Part shown: positions 15,996 to 23,831 of the stretch, in pieces
Layout of the letters: each line of letters opens with the position of its first letter
How positions within the stretch are numbered: the stretch's first letter is position 1
DNA from: an uncultured Verrucomicrobiota bacterium
Lineage (GTDB): Bacteria; Verrucomicrobiota; Verrucomicrobiia; Limisphaerales; UBA9464
Assembly: GCA_903896505.1 (NCBI GenBank)
Contig: CAITXU010000235.1
Location: 1 to 39,400, forward strand
DNA: 39,400 nucleotides
Direction of reading: 5' to 3'
Position numbers and translations under genes: made by a program
Notes under the pieces: generated by a model
What the model was told of the DNA's origin: nothing
The model's database searches: none
Seen by the model: the letters and a program-made list of their open reading frames with translations, nothing else

Positions 15996-17380
15996 GAGGT
16001 CGATATCCCTTCGGTTCGCCCGAGCTCCACTTCTTTGGAACCGATCAATTCAACAAGGACCTCGAGGACCGCATCCAACGCCCGCTTCAATTGACGCCAG
16101 GAAATGGTCAACGGAGGCGTCAGTGAAATCACTTCGCCCCACTCGCCTTCGGGAAGAAAAATGAACCCGCGTTCCAGGAGCTTTTTTATCGCGGCCAGAG
16201 ACACGGCTGAGGCGGGTTGCCCCAGCTCGTCGGTCACTTCGATTCCAATCATTAGACCCTGGTTTCTTGGATGAAGAGTGAACGCGCCGATTTTTTGGGG
16301 GAATTTCCTCCAGTAATTTTCAACCCGATCTCCCTGTTGACGCGCCGTTTCAACGCAATTCAGACGGCGAAGTTCGGATATTTGGGCCAACGCCATGGCA
16401 CATCCCACCGGGTGACCGAGATAGGTGCTGGTATGGATGGCTTCGCCACGCGACGGAGGCCAGGCATCCATCACTTCCGATCTTCCCACGCAGGCCGAGA
16501 GTGGAAATCCGCCGGTGAGGGCTTTACCCAGGCAAATCAGGTCGGGGATGACCGCAGCTTGCTCCGTGGCGAACCATGTTCCCGTTCGCCCAAACCCGGT
16601 ATAAATCTCGTCCAGAATCAGAAGTGCCCCGTTTCGGTCGCACCAGCGCCGGAGCATGGGAAGAAATTCTGGCGACGGAATCCGAATTCCCCCCCGGGCC
16701 TGAATGGGTTCAACCAGGACGGCGCCAATGGGATGCCCGGCAGCAACGTGGTTCATCCGCTCTTCAATCGATTCGAGATCGGCGCAGGACCGATCAGCGC
16801 ACTCGCAGCGTCCACAGCGGGGATAGGGGACAAATCGTCCGAATTCCCGGAGTTGATCCTTGAAATGCCCCCGGAAATGGTCGCGGTGGGTTCCCGCCAA
16901 TGCACCGTATCCCAGTCCATGATAGGCACCCTCGAAGGCGATGATTCCGGGCCTTCCAGTAGCCAAAAATGCGGTCTTGAGAGCCATCTCGACAGCCTCC
17001 GAACCGGACGTCCCGAAGACCACTTTGCCGGGAGAGGAGGAATTCGTGCGCCCCGAGATCGGACACCATCGTCCGTAGGTCAGAAGGACCAATTCCTCCG
17101 CCAACCGGGCCTTGAGGGCATGAGGATGAACATCTCCCATCGCATGCAGCAGCGACGACATTTGACGCCGTCCGGCTGCAACGACTTTCGGATTGGCGTG
17201 ACCGGTTGCGGCCACACCAAAGGCTGCGGTCAGATCGAGGTAACGCCGTCCCTGTTCATTCACCACCCAGACCCCGCGCGCTGACTGCCAGACGATTGGC
17301 CAGCCACCCGCCGGATCGACGTAGGTGATGTTTTGTGATTCATACCGCCGCAGGCGCTCGAGGGTTTCCGACGTCTCCAT
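15992..17380 (-). CDS. Class III aminotransferase with a Cys-rich insertion
   Basis: PLP-dependent aminotransferase of the acetylornithine/4-aminobutyrate (class III) group, 462 residues from the ATG at 17380. A longer frame to 17620 overlaps queE and was rejected. Features: GTSGSEAVEMALKTA (PLP phosphate site), AYHGLGYG, VEPIQARGG, ILDEIYTGFGRTG with the ring-nitrogen Asp257, and the PLP lysine K286 in CLGKALTGGFPLSA. A cluster C189-x2-C192-x-C194-x4-C199 (PRCGRCECADRSC) lies where animal GABA aminotransferase has the two cysteines of its [2Fe-2S] site, so a metal or cluster may be bound; this is inference. The substrate is unknown. It sits between queE (2-base gap) and rsmA (overlap) without an obvious pathway link. 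Confidence 0.9.
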   Translation of the reverse strand: METSETLERLRRYESQNITYVDPAGGWPIVWQSARGVWVVNEQGRRYLDLTAAFGVAATGHANPKVVAAGRRQMSSLLHAMGDVHPHALKARLAEELVLLTYGRWCPISGRTNSSSPGKVVFGTSGSEAVEMALKTAFLATGRPGIIAFEGAYHGLGYGALAGTHRDHFRGHFKDQLREFGRFVPYPRCGRCECADRSCADLESIEERMNHVAAGHPIGAVLVEPIQARGGIRIPSPEFLPMLRRWCDRNGALLILDEIYTGFGRTGTWFATEQAAVIPDLICLGKALTGGFPLSACVGRSEVMDAWPPSRGEAIHTSTYLGHPVGCAMALAQISELRRLNCVETARQQGDRVENYWRKFPQKIGAFTLHPRNQGLMIGIEVTDELGQPASAVSLAAIKKLLERGFIFLPEGEWGEVISLTPPLTISWRQLKRALDAVLEVLVELIGSKEVELGRTEGISTS

Positions 17381-17382
17381 GG

Positions 17383-18165
17383 CTAAACCCCGCGGGCATC
17401 CGGTGCCCAGACGTACTTGTGCTGCTGGAGTTGAAACCGCACCGGAAGGGCATCGGCGACGATCCGCTCCGCCAGTTCCTGCAAGGACAACGGCGTTTGC
17501 CCGGAGGGAACCGTTTTCAACGAGGCATGCCGCTGTTCGGGCCTCAATGGCGCCACCCAGGAAAAAAGGATCGGGCAAATCGAGGCAAGTCGGTGCTCCA
17601 CTAAGATTTGTCGAGCCCATTGATAGTCCTCGTTGGTCCCAATCACGAACTTGACCTCATCCGTTGCCCGCAGCTGCGGCACATTCTCCCATCTGTTCCG
17701 GGCCACTTCTCCGCTGCTCGGGCATTTCAGGTCCATGATTCGGCGAACTCGGGGATCGAGAACGCCAATATCGTGGGCTCCACTGGTTTCAACCAGGACG
17801 GTAAAGCCCTGGTCACAGAACCTCCGCATCCAATCCGCAGAGCCGGGTTGAAGGAGTGGTTCACCACCGGTGAATTCCACCAAGGGCAGTCGGTGACCCG
17901 GCGCTGCGGATGCGACGGGAAACGCCTTCGGCCCCAACCAAGGCAGCGCCAGTCGATGAAGTTCCGCTTCTACCTCGACCCAGGTCCGCCGTGCACCCTC
18001 GGTGAAGGCATAGGCTGTGTCGCAGTAGGAACACCGCAGATTGCAGGCGGTCAACCGGACAAAGATGCAGGGCAGACCAGCAAAGGTGCTCTCCCCCTGA
18101 AGACTCAGGTAAATCTCGTTCACCACCAGACTCGACGACACACCGCTTTGGTAGCGGGTCCTCAC
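17383..18165 (-). CDS. queE: 7-carboxy-7-deazaguanine synthase (radical SAM)
   Basis: Radical SAM enzyme turning 6-carboxytetrahydropterin into 7-carboxy-7-deazaguanine in the queuosine/preQ0 pathway. The N-terminus has the family text VVNEIYLSLQGESTFAGLPCIFVRLTACNLRC-like sequence, split here as EIYLSLQGES (substrate binding) and the cluster motif CNLRCSYC (C-x3-C-x2-C), followed by DTAYAF, VEFTGGEPLLQ and VETSGA. The C-terminus QLQQHKYVWAPDARGV matches the usual QxHKxxW ending. 260 residues, with a GTG start at 18165. It is the first gene of a minus-strand operon with the class III aminotransferase and rsmA. The other queuosine genes (queC, queD, queF) are not in the window. Confidence 0.94.
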   Translation of the reverse strand: MRTRYQSGVSSSLVVNEIYLSLQGESTFAGLPCIFVRLTACNLRCSYCDTAYAFTEGARRTWVEVEAELHRLALPWLGPKAFPVASAAPGHRLPLVEFTGGEPLLQPGSADWMRRFCDQGFTVLVETSGAHDIGVLDPRVRRIMDLKCPSSGEVARNRWENVPQLRATDEVKFVIGTNEDYQWARQILVEHRLASICPILFSWVAPLRPEQRHASLKTVPSGQTPLSLQELAERIVADALPVRFQLQQHKYVWAPDARGV

Positions 18166-18297
18166 CCCGCAGGCGAGAAGAACACAACCGAAGATGGGAC
18201 GGGGTAAGATTCAACAACCTGCAGACGTCTGAATGGCAATCCGCTCGTAAGACCGGAATGACAACCACAAGAAACCACAAGAAACCATCCAACTCTC

Positions 18298-18744
18298 ATG
18301 AAAACTCTCCTCGCTTCCACTCTTGGACTGGCCCTCGCAGCCAGCGCGCTCGCCAAGGACCTCGTCAACGTCGATACAAATCGCGTGGCGCTTAGCGGCT
18401 ACGATGCCGTTGGGTTCTTTGCTGATGGCAAAGCCGAAAAAGGCGCCCCCAAGTTCGTCGCCAGCTACCATGGCGCCGTCTATCAGTTCTCAAGCGCCGA
18501 ACATCGCAAAGCCTTCAAGGACAAGCCCGAAAAGTATCTTCCCCAGACCGGCGGCTTCTGCACCTACGGAGCCTCCGTCAATGGACTGTTCCCGGTGGAT
18601 ATCAACACCGGGCAGGTTCGCGACGGAAAGCTCTACTTGAACAAGAACGCCGACATCCTGAAAACGTTCAACGCCGACTTTGACGGCAATGTAGCCAAGG
18701 CAAATCAAAACTGGCCGGGCCTCGTCGAAAAAAATGGTAAGTAA
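18298..18744 (+). CDS. Secreted YHS-domain protein
   Basis: Exported protein of 148 residues. The N-terminus (MKTLLASTLGLALAASALAK) is a textbook signal peptide with a likely cut after ALA. The rest is a single YHS-like domain with AVGFFADGKAEKGAPKFVASYHGAVYQFSS and a following helix, DKPEKYLPQTGGFCTYG, containing one Cys. Such stand-alone YHS proteins are common in periplasms and some bind metal, but the ligand residues here are not certain. It is divergent from queE across 132 bases and is followed by a hairpin, so probably a single-gene transcript. Confidence 0.88.
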   Translation: MKTLLASTLGLALAASALAKDLVNVDTNRVALSGYDAVGFFADGKAEKGAPKFVASYHGAVYQFSSAEHRKAFKDKPEKYLPQTGGFCTYGASVNGLFPVDINTGQVRDGKLYLNKNADILKTFNADFDGNVAKANQNWPGLVEKNGK

Positions 18745-18775
18745 GGTTTCGACCTGCAGCGTCGACAAATAGAAA

Positions 18776-18799
18776 ACGGACGGCCTTCGGGCCGTCCGT
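18776..18799 (+). terminator. Hairpin terminator after the YHS-protein gene
   Basis: A perfect 10-bp GC-rich stem ACGGACGGCC / GGCCGTCCGT around a stable TTCG loop begins 32 bases after the stop. Four A precede it, but no T-run follows on the plus strand, so it may be a weaker terminator or an mRNA-stabilising end. Confidence 0.6.
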
Positions 18800-18828
18800 A
18801 CATTCAATCAACCCTCGTATTTGAAATC

Positions 18829-19575
18829 ATGAGCTTACAAAACAAAGTCGCCGTCATCACCGGCGGAAACAGCGGTATCGGATTCGCAACGGCCCAGGAA
18901 CTTCACCAGCGCGGAGCGCGGGTCATCATCGTGGGACGCAACGCCAGCGCCGTCGCCGCGGCAGCCGCGTCTGTTGGTGGCGACACCCTAGGATTAGTCG
19001 CGGACGTCTCGCGAGTCAGTGACCTCGATCGGGTTTTTCAGGAAATCAAGGAGAAGGCGGGTGTCATCGATATTCTGTTTGCGAATGCTGGTATCGCCAA
19101 ATTCGCCCCGTTGGCAGACTCCCAGGAGGCCTTGTTCGACGAAATGACCGACGCCAACTACAAAGGGGCGTTTTTCACCATCCAGAAGGCATTGCCGTTA
19201 TTGAGAGACGGCGCCGCAGTCGTCTTCACCTCTTCCACCGTCGTCCATTTTGGAATGCCGGGAGCCAGCATCTATGCCGCCACCAAAGCGGCCCTCAATT
19301 CACTGGCCAAGACCCTGGCTGTCGAACTGGCTGGTCGAAAAATCCGGGTGAACGTGGTGAGTCCCGGGCCTATCGCCACCCCAATCTTTGGCAAAATGGG
19401 CCTGCCGGAGTCCGCTGTGAATGAAATGGGCGGTGCCATTCTGGCGCAGGTTCCCCTGGCACGGTTTGGCGAGGCTCAGGAGGTGGCCAAGGCCGTCGCC
19501 TATTTGGTGTCTCCCGAGGCAACCTATGTCACCGGGACTGAGATTTTGATCGACGGCGGGATGGCTCAGGCTTGA
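18829..19575 (+). CDS. Short-chain dehydrogenase/reductase
   Basis: Classical SDR oxidoreductase, 248 residues, cytoplasmic, NAD(P)-dependent. It has the cofactor loop TGGNSGIG (11-18), the NAG motif (FANAGIA), the catalytic Ser in FTSSTVVHFG and the YAATK pair, then VSPGPIATPIF and the C-terminal VTGTEILIDGGMAQA. The residue after the second strand is Gly-Arg (IIVGRN), a pattern often seen with NADP, but the cofactor is uncertain. The substrate cannot be assigned; neighbours give no pathway. The gene sits 30 bases after the YHS terminator hairpin and is followed by another inverted repeat, so it is likely monocistronic. Confidence 0.92.
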   Translation: MSLQNKVAVITGGNSGIGFATAQELHQRGARVIIVGRNASAVAAAAASVGGDTLGLVADVSRVSDLDRVFQEIKEKAGVIDILFANAGIAKFAPLADSQEALFDEMTDANYKGAFFTIQKALPLLRDGAAVVFTSSTVVHFGMPGASIYAATKAALNSLAKTLAVELAGRKIRVNVVSPGPIATPIFGKMGLPESAVNEMGGAILAQVPLARFGEAQEVAKAVAYLVSPEATYVTGTEILIDGGMAQA

Positions 19576-19587
19576 AGTGCTCGCACC

Positions 19588-19619
19588 CGGATTCGGAGTC
19601 ATGCGGGGACCCGAATCCG
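19588..19619 (+). terminator. Inverted repeat after the SDR gene, possible terminator
   Basis: CGGATTCGG (19588-19596) and CCGAATCCG (19611-19619) form a perfect 9-bp stem with a 14-base loop, 12 bases after the SDR stop. No T-run follows, so its role as terminator is uncertain; a protein-binding site is an alternative. Confidence 0.4.
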
Positions 19620-19680
19620 AAGTGGCCCAAAACAGGGTGGGCATGGACGATTCGTCGGTCGTTGGTTAGCATGGGTGCCG

Positions 19681-21042
19681 ATGTCCGACGTTGTCCGAGT
19701 TCGATTCGCGCCCTCCCCGACCGGCTACCTCCATATTGGAGGGGCTCGAACGGCGCTGTTTAATTGGCTGCACGCCCGGCATACGGGCGGAAAATTTATT
19801 CTTCGCATTGAGGACACGGATCACGCGCGGAATTCGGAAGCAGCGGTCGAAGTCATCCTCAGCGGTCTTCGCTGGCTCGGGTTGGACTGGGACGAAGGTC
19901 CGGAAACTTCGGTGACCTCCGGTCCAAGTCGGGGTGAATTCGGTCCCTATTTTCAATCCCAGCGCACGAATCGTTACCTGGCCCGGGCATCCGATCTCAA
20001 AGCCGCCGGGCATGCCTACGAACGGGATGGAGCCTTGTTCTTTCGCATGCCGCGCGATCCCATCACCATCGAAGATCGTGTGGTCGGAAATGTGGTGCGC
20101 CCCCTGACCGACCGCGAGGAGCTGGACCCGGACTGGGTGTTGATCCGGAGTGACGGACAGCCGGTTTTTCATTTCGTCAATGTGGTGGACGACCTGGAAA
20201 TGGGCATCACCGACGTGATTCGGGGCGAAGACCATCTCAGCAATACCGCCAAGCATATCGCACTGTTTCGCGCATTTGGCGTCGCGCCGCCCCGATACGC
20301 GCATATCCCGCTCATTCTCAACGATGATGGCTCCAAGATGAGCAAGCGGAATCTGGGAGCCAGCCTTCAGCATTACATCGACCAAGGGTACGCCCCTGAA
20401 GCGGTGTCCAACTACCTTTGCCTTTTGGGCTGGTCTCCCAAGGATGGGCAGGAACTCTTCACCATTCCGGAACTCGTCGCCCGGTTCGACCTGGCGTCGG
20501 TCAATCGAAGCAATGCCCGCTTTGATCTCAAGAAACTCGACCACATCCACTTTGAGCACACCCGCCGGATGTCGAGGGAGCGCTTTGTTGAGTTGGGCAT
20601 CCAATCCCTCCGTGTCCGGGGCATTGAAACCGGCAATTTCCCGGCATCTTACGTCGCCTCCGCACTCCTGACCGCCCAGGAAAAAGGGAAACTGTTCTCC
20701 GAACTTCCCATCTGGACGGACTTTTACTTCAAGGCCGACCCGGAAATCATTCCTGACGAAGAGACCCGGGCCAAGGCGCTGTCGGCGTCGGCAAAACCTC
20801 AACTGGAGGCGCTCCTCGCCGCCTATTCGTCTGTCCCTGAATTCACGGCCCCCGCCCTTGAGGCCGGCCTCAAGGGGCTTGCCACCCAATTGGGAGTCAA
20901 GGTGGGTGCCCTGGTTCAACCATGCCGGGCTGCCGTCACAGGCAAACTCGTCGGCCCCAGCCTTTACCACCTGCTGGAAGTCCTGGGTCCTGAAAAGGTG
21001 ATGGTTCGACTCCAATCGGCCATCGATCGGATGACGGCCTGA
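19681..21042 (+). CDS. gltX: Glutamyl-tRNA synthetase
   Basis: Class I aminoacyl-tRNA synthetase charging tRNA-Glu (and possibly tRNA-Gln if an amidotransferase exists). The start used is the ATG at 19681; an in-frame GTG two codons earlier is possible. The 453-residue protein carries FAPSPTGYLHIGG with the HIGH-type motif HIGG (18-21), LRIEDTD, VVDDLEMGITDVIRGEDHLSNT and the second signature KMSKR (219-223), then the alpha-helical anticodon-binding domain. Length is typical for bacterial GluRS. It lies between the SDR gene and the two-component operon; 117 bases separate it from the response regulator, and this gap holds the 11-bp direct repeats. Confidence 0.97.
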   Translation: MSDVVRVRFAPSPTGYLHIGGARTALFNWLHARHTGGKFILRIEDTDHARNSEAAVEVILSGLRWLGLDWDEGPETSVTSGPSRGEFGPYFQSQRTNRYLARASDLKAAGHAYERDGALFFRMPRDPITIEDRVVGNVVRPLTDREELDPDWVLIRSDGQPVFHFVNVVDDLEMGITDVIRGEDHLSNTAKHIALFRAFGVAPPRYAHIPLILNDDGSKMSKRNLGASLQHYIDQGYAPEAVSNYLCLLGWSPKDGQELFTIPELVARFDLASVNRSNARFDLKKLDHIHFEHTRRMSRERFVELGIQSLRVRGIETGNFPASYVASALLTAQEKGKLFSELPIWTDFYFKADPEIIPDEETRAKALSASAKPQLEALLAAYSSVPEFTAPALEAGLKGLATQLGVKVGALVQPCRAAVTGKLVGPSLYHLLEVLGPEKVMVRLQSAIDRMTA

Positions 21043-21068
21043 CGCCAGATGTTTCCCAAGATTCGGCA

Positions 21069-21101
21069 GGTTTTGGTAAGGTTCCGGTAAGGTTCATCTG
21101 T
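21069..21101 (+). promoter_or_regulatory. Three 11-bp direct repeats, candidate response-regulator operator
   Basis: Three consecutive 11-base units begin GGTTTTGGTAA (21069), GGTTCCGGTAA (21080) and GGTTCATCTGT (21091); the first two match at 9 of 11 positions and the third is partial. Tandem repeats with one-helical-turn spacing are the usual binding sites of OmpR/PhoB-type regulators, and this one lies 59 bases before the start of such a gene. The layout resembles the PmrA box (a hexamer repeated every 11 bases). Autoregulation by the downstream regulator is inferred. Confidence 0.55.
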
Positions 21102-21159
21102 TACCGTGGGTCGCGTTGAGGGATGGGATCGAAGTTCGACGACCGTCAACCTTTACCTG

Positions 21160-21837
21160 ATGCGCGTCCTGTTCGTAGAAGACTCTGTCCGTCTCCGACA
21201 TTCCGTCGGTCAGGCATTGCGCCACTCTGGCTACGCCGTTGATCTCGCATCGGATGGTGAGGAAGGCCTCTGGCAGGCCACATCCCTCGATTTCGATGTG
21301 ATCATCCTCGACCTGATGCTACCCAAACTCGACGGGCTTACGGTCTTGGAGCGACTTCGAGGTCAGGGGAAGACAACCCATGTCCTCCTTTTGACCGCGC
21401 GGGATGCCATTAGCGATCGGGTGCGTGGATTGAAAGCAGGCGCCGATGATTATCTGGTCAAACCGTTTGCGTTGGAGGAACTCCTCGCGCGGGTTGAAGC
21501 GCTCTGCAGGAGAGGATATGGGCAAAAATCAAATTGCCTGGTCGTGAGCGACCTCAAAATCGACACTTCGGCAAAGCAAGCCGTTCGGGCGGGGCAAGCC
21601 CTGGCCTTAAAGCCGCGGGAATTTCAAGTTCTCGAGTATCTCGCCCGCCGGGCAGGGGAAGTAGCGACCCAATCAGAGATAGAAGCGCACTTGTATAATG
21701 AAGAAGCGGAGCCGATGAGTAACGTGGTTGAATCGACCATTTCATCGATTCGACGGAAAATCCAGCTACCAGGCCTTCCACCTCTGATCCACACACGCCG
21801 GGGAATGGGATACGTTTTGGAGCCGCGTTCGTCATGA
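21160..21837 (+). CDS. OmpR/PhoB-family response regulator
   Basis: DNA-binding response regulator of 225 residues from the ATG at 21160 (MRVLFVEDSVRLRHSVG); the longer frame from 21106 adds an unconserved extension. The receiver domain has the acidic pair (VED), the phosphoacceptor Asp in IILDLMLPKLDG, the switch Thr in LLTARDA and the Lys in DDYLVKPF. The C-terminal winged helix has LALKPREFQVLEYLARRAGEV and ends in IHTRRGMGYVLEP. It resembles the QseB/PmrA/CusR group. The start of the kinase gene overlaps its end by four bases (21834-21837), so the pair is translationally coupled. It probably controls the efflux genes behind it and, through the 11-bp repeats, itself. Confidence 0.95.
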   Translation: MRVLFVEDSVRLRHSVGQALRHSGYAVDLASDGEEGLWQATSLDFDVIILDLMLPKLDGLTVLERLRGQGKTTHVLLLTARDAISDRVRGLKAGADDYLVKPFALEELLARVEALCRRGYGQKSNCLVVSDLKIDTSAKQAVRAGQALALKPREFQVLEYLARRAGEVATQSEIEAHLYNEEAEPMSNVVESTISSIRRKIQLPGLPPLIHTRRGMGYVLEPRSS

Positions 21838-23594
21838 CCTCGATCCGAAATCAACTCAAGTGGCGAATCCTCCTCCTGGAATCTGTGTTGCTGGTGAACA
21901 CACTGGCGATTGGTCTTCCCGTCACATGGTCAGCCTTGACCGGCCAAATTGACGAAACCCTTCAAGCCCAACTTCGTTCGATATCGATGGCCGTCGAACG
22001 CGAGGACGATCGGATCGTCTTCGACACGTCGGACCTGCCGTTGCCTCACTCCTTCGCCGGGGAAATCCCTCTCATGTATCAGGTCTGGGATTTCGATGGG
22101 CGGGAACTGGCAAAATCACCGGAGTTGACCGGGGACCTGCCCCGTCCCGGGAGCCAGTCCTCCGAAATACCGCAATTTCTGACTTCAAATCTCACGAATG
22201 GCCTTCGGGTTCGGATTGCTACTCAACTCGTCTTTCCACCCCCCAACGGGTCCCGTTACTCACCGACGAACCACCCGGGAGCCATTGTATCCGTGGCGAT
22301 GGACCGCAGCCACCTGGATGGCAAGCTGATCGGGGTGGCATTGACCCTGGGTGGTTCCATGACAATTCTAATGCTGGTTACCGCCTTTGTAGTGCCCTGG
22401 GTGGTCCGAACTCAATTGGCTCCGCTGGACGACCTCACCTCCAAGGTTCAACAAATCAACGCTGAATCGCTCTCCGAACGGCTTCCCACCGGCAGGCTCC
22501 CAGATGAGCTTGCCCCCATCGCGACCCGATTGAACGACTTGCTCGTCCGACTTGAGGTCGCCTTTTCAAAGGAAAGGCAATTTAGCGATGATCTTGCTCA
22601 CGAGTTCAGGACCCCGATTGCCGAGCTGCGCAGCCTGGTTGAGGTGGCGCTCCGGTGGCCAGAGGCCCGGGATGCCTCGACGGATCGAGAGATTCTATCC
22701 ATCGCCATGCAGATGGAGCACATGATTAACAGTCTGCTAACCATCGCCCGCATGGGAGGGGGCTTGGAACCCGCTTCCACCGAGATCGTCTCAGTGAATC
22801 ACCTCCTGGAAGAAATCTGGCGACCGATGTCCGATCGGGCAAGCGCACGCGGCGTTCATCCTTCGTTCAATGTTCCTGCTGATTTTTTTGTCTCGACCAA
22901 TCGGGTCCTTCTTCGATCAATTCTCGCCAATCTTCTCGACAATGCAGTCGAGTATTCAACGGAGGGCAGCGCCATCCGAATGGCGATCAGGGCATCCGAA
23001 ACGTCGTTCAACTTGGAGATCAGCAACCTTGTTTCGAATCTTTCCGACGCCGATATATCGCACCTTTTCGACCGATTCTGGCGGAAGGAACCGTCGCGAA
23101 CCGGAAGTCAGCATTCAGGTTTGGGATTGGCACTTGCACGAACCATCTCATGTCGGCTCGGTTACTCGCTTACCGCCAGTCTGAGCGATCAACATCTCCT
23201 GACCCTGAATTTGTCGGGTCTGAATCCATTGCAATCTGCCGAGTTAAATCCATCCGCCCCAGTGATAAAGACCATGAAAATATCCCCTGTTTCAGTTGCC
23301 ATCCCGTTCCTGTTTCTTGCCACCAGCCTGCCTCTCACTCCGGGCTGTTCAACTGGGTCTACCCAGTCCGCAATTCCCCGGGAACAAGCGCAGGCCATCG
23401 CCCTAACCAAGGCACCGGGTGGAACAATCAAAGACGGAGAACTGGAGAAGGAACATGGGCGTCTCCTTTGGTCCTTTGATATTGCTGTACCTGGACAAAA
23501 GGACATCACGGAGATTCAAGTGGATGCAACGTCCGGCGAAATCGTTTCGATCGAAAAGGAGTCTCCCGAAGCTGAAGCCAAAGAAAAGAAATAG
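21834..23594 (+). CDS. Sensor histidine kinase fused in frame to a C-terminal PepSY domain
   Basis: Membrane sensor kinase, 586 residues. Order: helix about 12-35, periplasmic sensor about 36-164, helix about 165-191, HAMP (about 192-245), dimerisation domain with phosphoacceptor His256 (DLAHEFRTPIAEL), ATP domain with N box (ANLLDNAVEYS, 365-375) and G2 box (HSGLGLALAR, 427-436). The G1 box (usually DxGxG) is degenerate, reading SNLVSNLSDAD. The catalytic domain ends near 462. The frame then continues through a linker to a third hydrophobic segment (about 484-502, looking like a lipoprotein signal with LTPGC) and a PepSY domain (about 512-576). A full-length product would place PepSY outside the membrane beside the sensor domain. 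Alternatively, Met481 (ATG 23274) starts a separate lipoprotein. TGATAA occurs in the +1 frame at 23263-23268, so a single-base shift would end the kinase just before that ATG. Confidence 0.88.
   Translation: MTSIRNQLKWRILLLESVLLVNTLAIGLPVTWSALTGQIDETLQAQLRSISMAVEREDDRIVFDTSDLPLPHSFAGEIPLMYQVWDFDGRELAKSPELTGDLPRPGSQSSEIPQFLTSNLTNGLRVRIATQLVFPPPNGSRYSPTNHPGAIVSVAMDRSHLDGKLIGVALTLGGSMTILMLVTAFVVPWVVRTQLAPLDDLTSKVQQINAESLSERLPTGRLPDELAPIATRLNDLLVRLEVAFSKERQFSDDLAHEFRTPIAELRSLVEVALRWPEARDASTDREILSIAMQMEHMINSLLTIARMGGGLEPASTEIVSVNHLLEEIWRPMSDRASARGVHPSFNVPADFFVSTNRVLLRSILANLLDNAVEYSTEGSAIRMAIRASETSFNLEISNLVSNLSDADISHLFDRFWRKEPSRTGSQHSGLGLALARTISCRLGYSLTASLSDQHLLTLNLSGLNPLQSAELNPSAPVIKTMKISPVSVAIPFLFLATSLPLTPGCSTGSTQSAIPREQAQAIALTKAPGGTIKDGELEKEHGRLLWSFDIAVPGQKDITEIQVDATSGEIVSIEKESPEAEAKEKK
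23274..23594 (+). CDS. Possible internally initiated PepSY lipoprotein (nested in the kinase frame)
   Basis: Alternative product of the same frame. ATG 23274 would give 106 residues: a basic start (MKISPV), a hydrophobic stretch (VAIPFLFLATSLPL), an imperfect lipobox ending in GC (TPGC), and a PepSY domain with REQAQAIALTKAPGGTI, a central LLWSFDI strand and EIQVDATSGEIVSIE. Ancestrally this was probably a separate gene, since PepSY lipoproteins or periplasmic proteins are common beside two-component genes. No Shine-Dalgarno precedes the ATG, but that is true of most genes here. The final residues are Glu/Lys-rich. Whether it is made separately, as part of the fusion, or both cannot be decided from sequence. 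Confidence 0.45.
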   Translation: MKISPVSVAIPFLFLATSLPLTPGCSTGSTQSAIPREQAQAIALTKAPGGTIKDGELEKEHGRLLWSFDIAVPGQKDITEIQVDATSGEIVSIEKESPEAEAKEKK

Positions 23595-23626
23595 ACGGCC
23601 TCGTACCGCCAGACGAGCGTAAAGAC

Positions 23627-23821
23627 TTGATCGAAGATCTCAACGAAGACGGCTTTGCTGACCCCGAACATCCTTCCATCGACGAGTTACCACTGATTCT
23701 CGCCCGACTCGCACTCCTTGAGTACGTTTCCCCGAGCCCCATGGACCAGGTCAATGACGACGCCATGGCCGAAGCGTACAAGGACTTGGTTGCCATGGCG
23801 GACGGCTTGACCAAACAATAG
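23627..23821 (+). CDS. Small acidic hypothetical protein in the efflux operon
   Basis: 64-residue frame starting with TTG, between the kinase-PepSY gene (32-base gap) and the TolC-like gene (10-base gap). I do not recognise a family. The sequence is acidic (LNEDGFADPEHPSIDELP), mostly helical in appearance, with no signal peptide or membrane segment and no Cys. Frame use is compatible with coding (Leu/Ala/Asp-rich, no rare-codon runs noticed). It may be a genuine small cytoplasmic protein or a leftover open frame; the unusual start codon keeps confidence low. Confidence 0.4.
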   Translation: MIEDLNEDGFADPEHPSIDELPLILARLALLEYVSPSPMDQVNDDAMAEAYKDLVAMADGLTKQ

Positions 23822-23831
23822 TCGGCCACAC

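Noticed and set aside
16271..17284. 337-codon plus-strand frame inside the class III aminotransferase
   Set aside because: Shadow of the real minus-strand gene, with Arg/Pro/Gly/Ser-biased text and no domain.
19666..21015. 449-codon open frame on the minus strand across gltX
   Set aside because: Antisense shadow of a fully conserved gltX; the product resembles no protein and has no start context.
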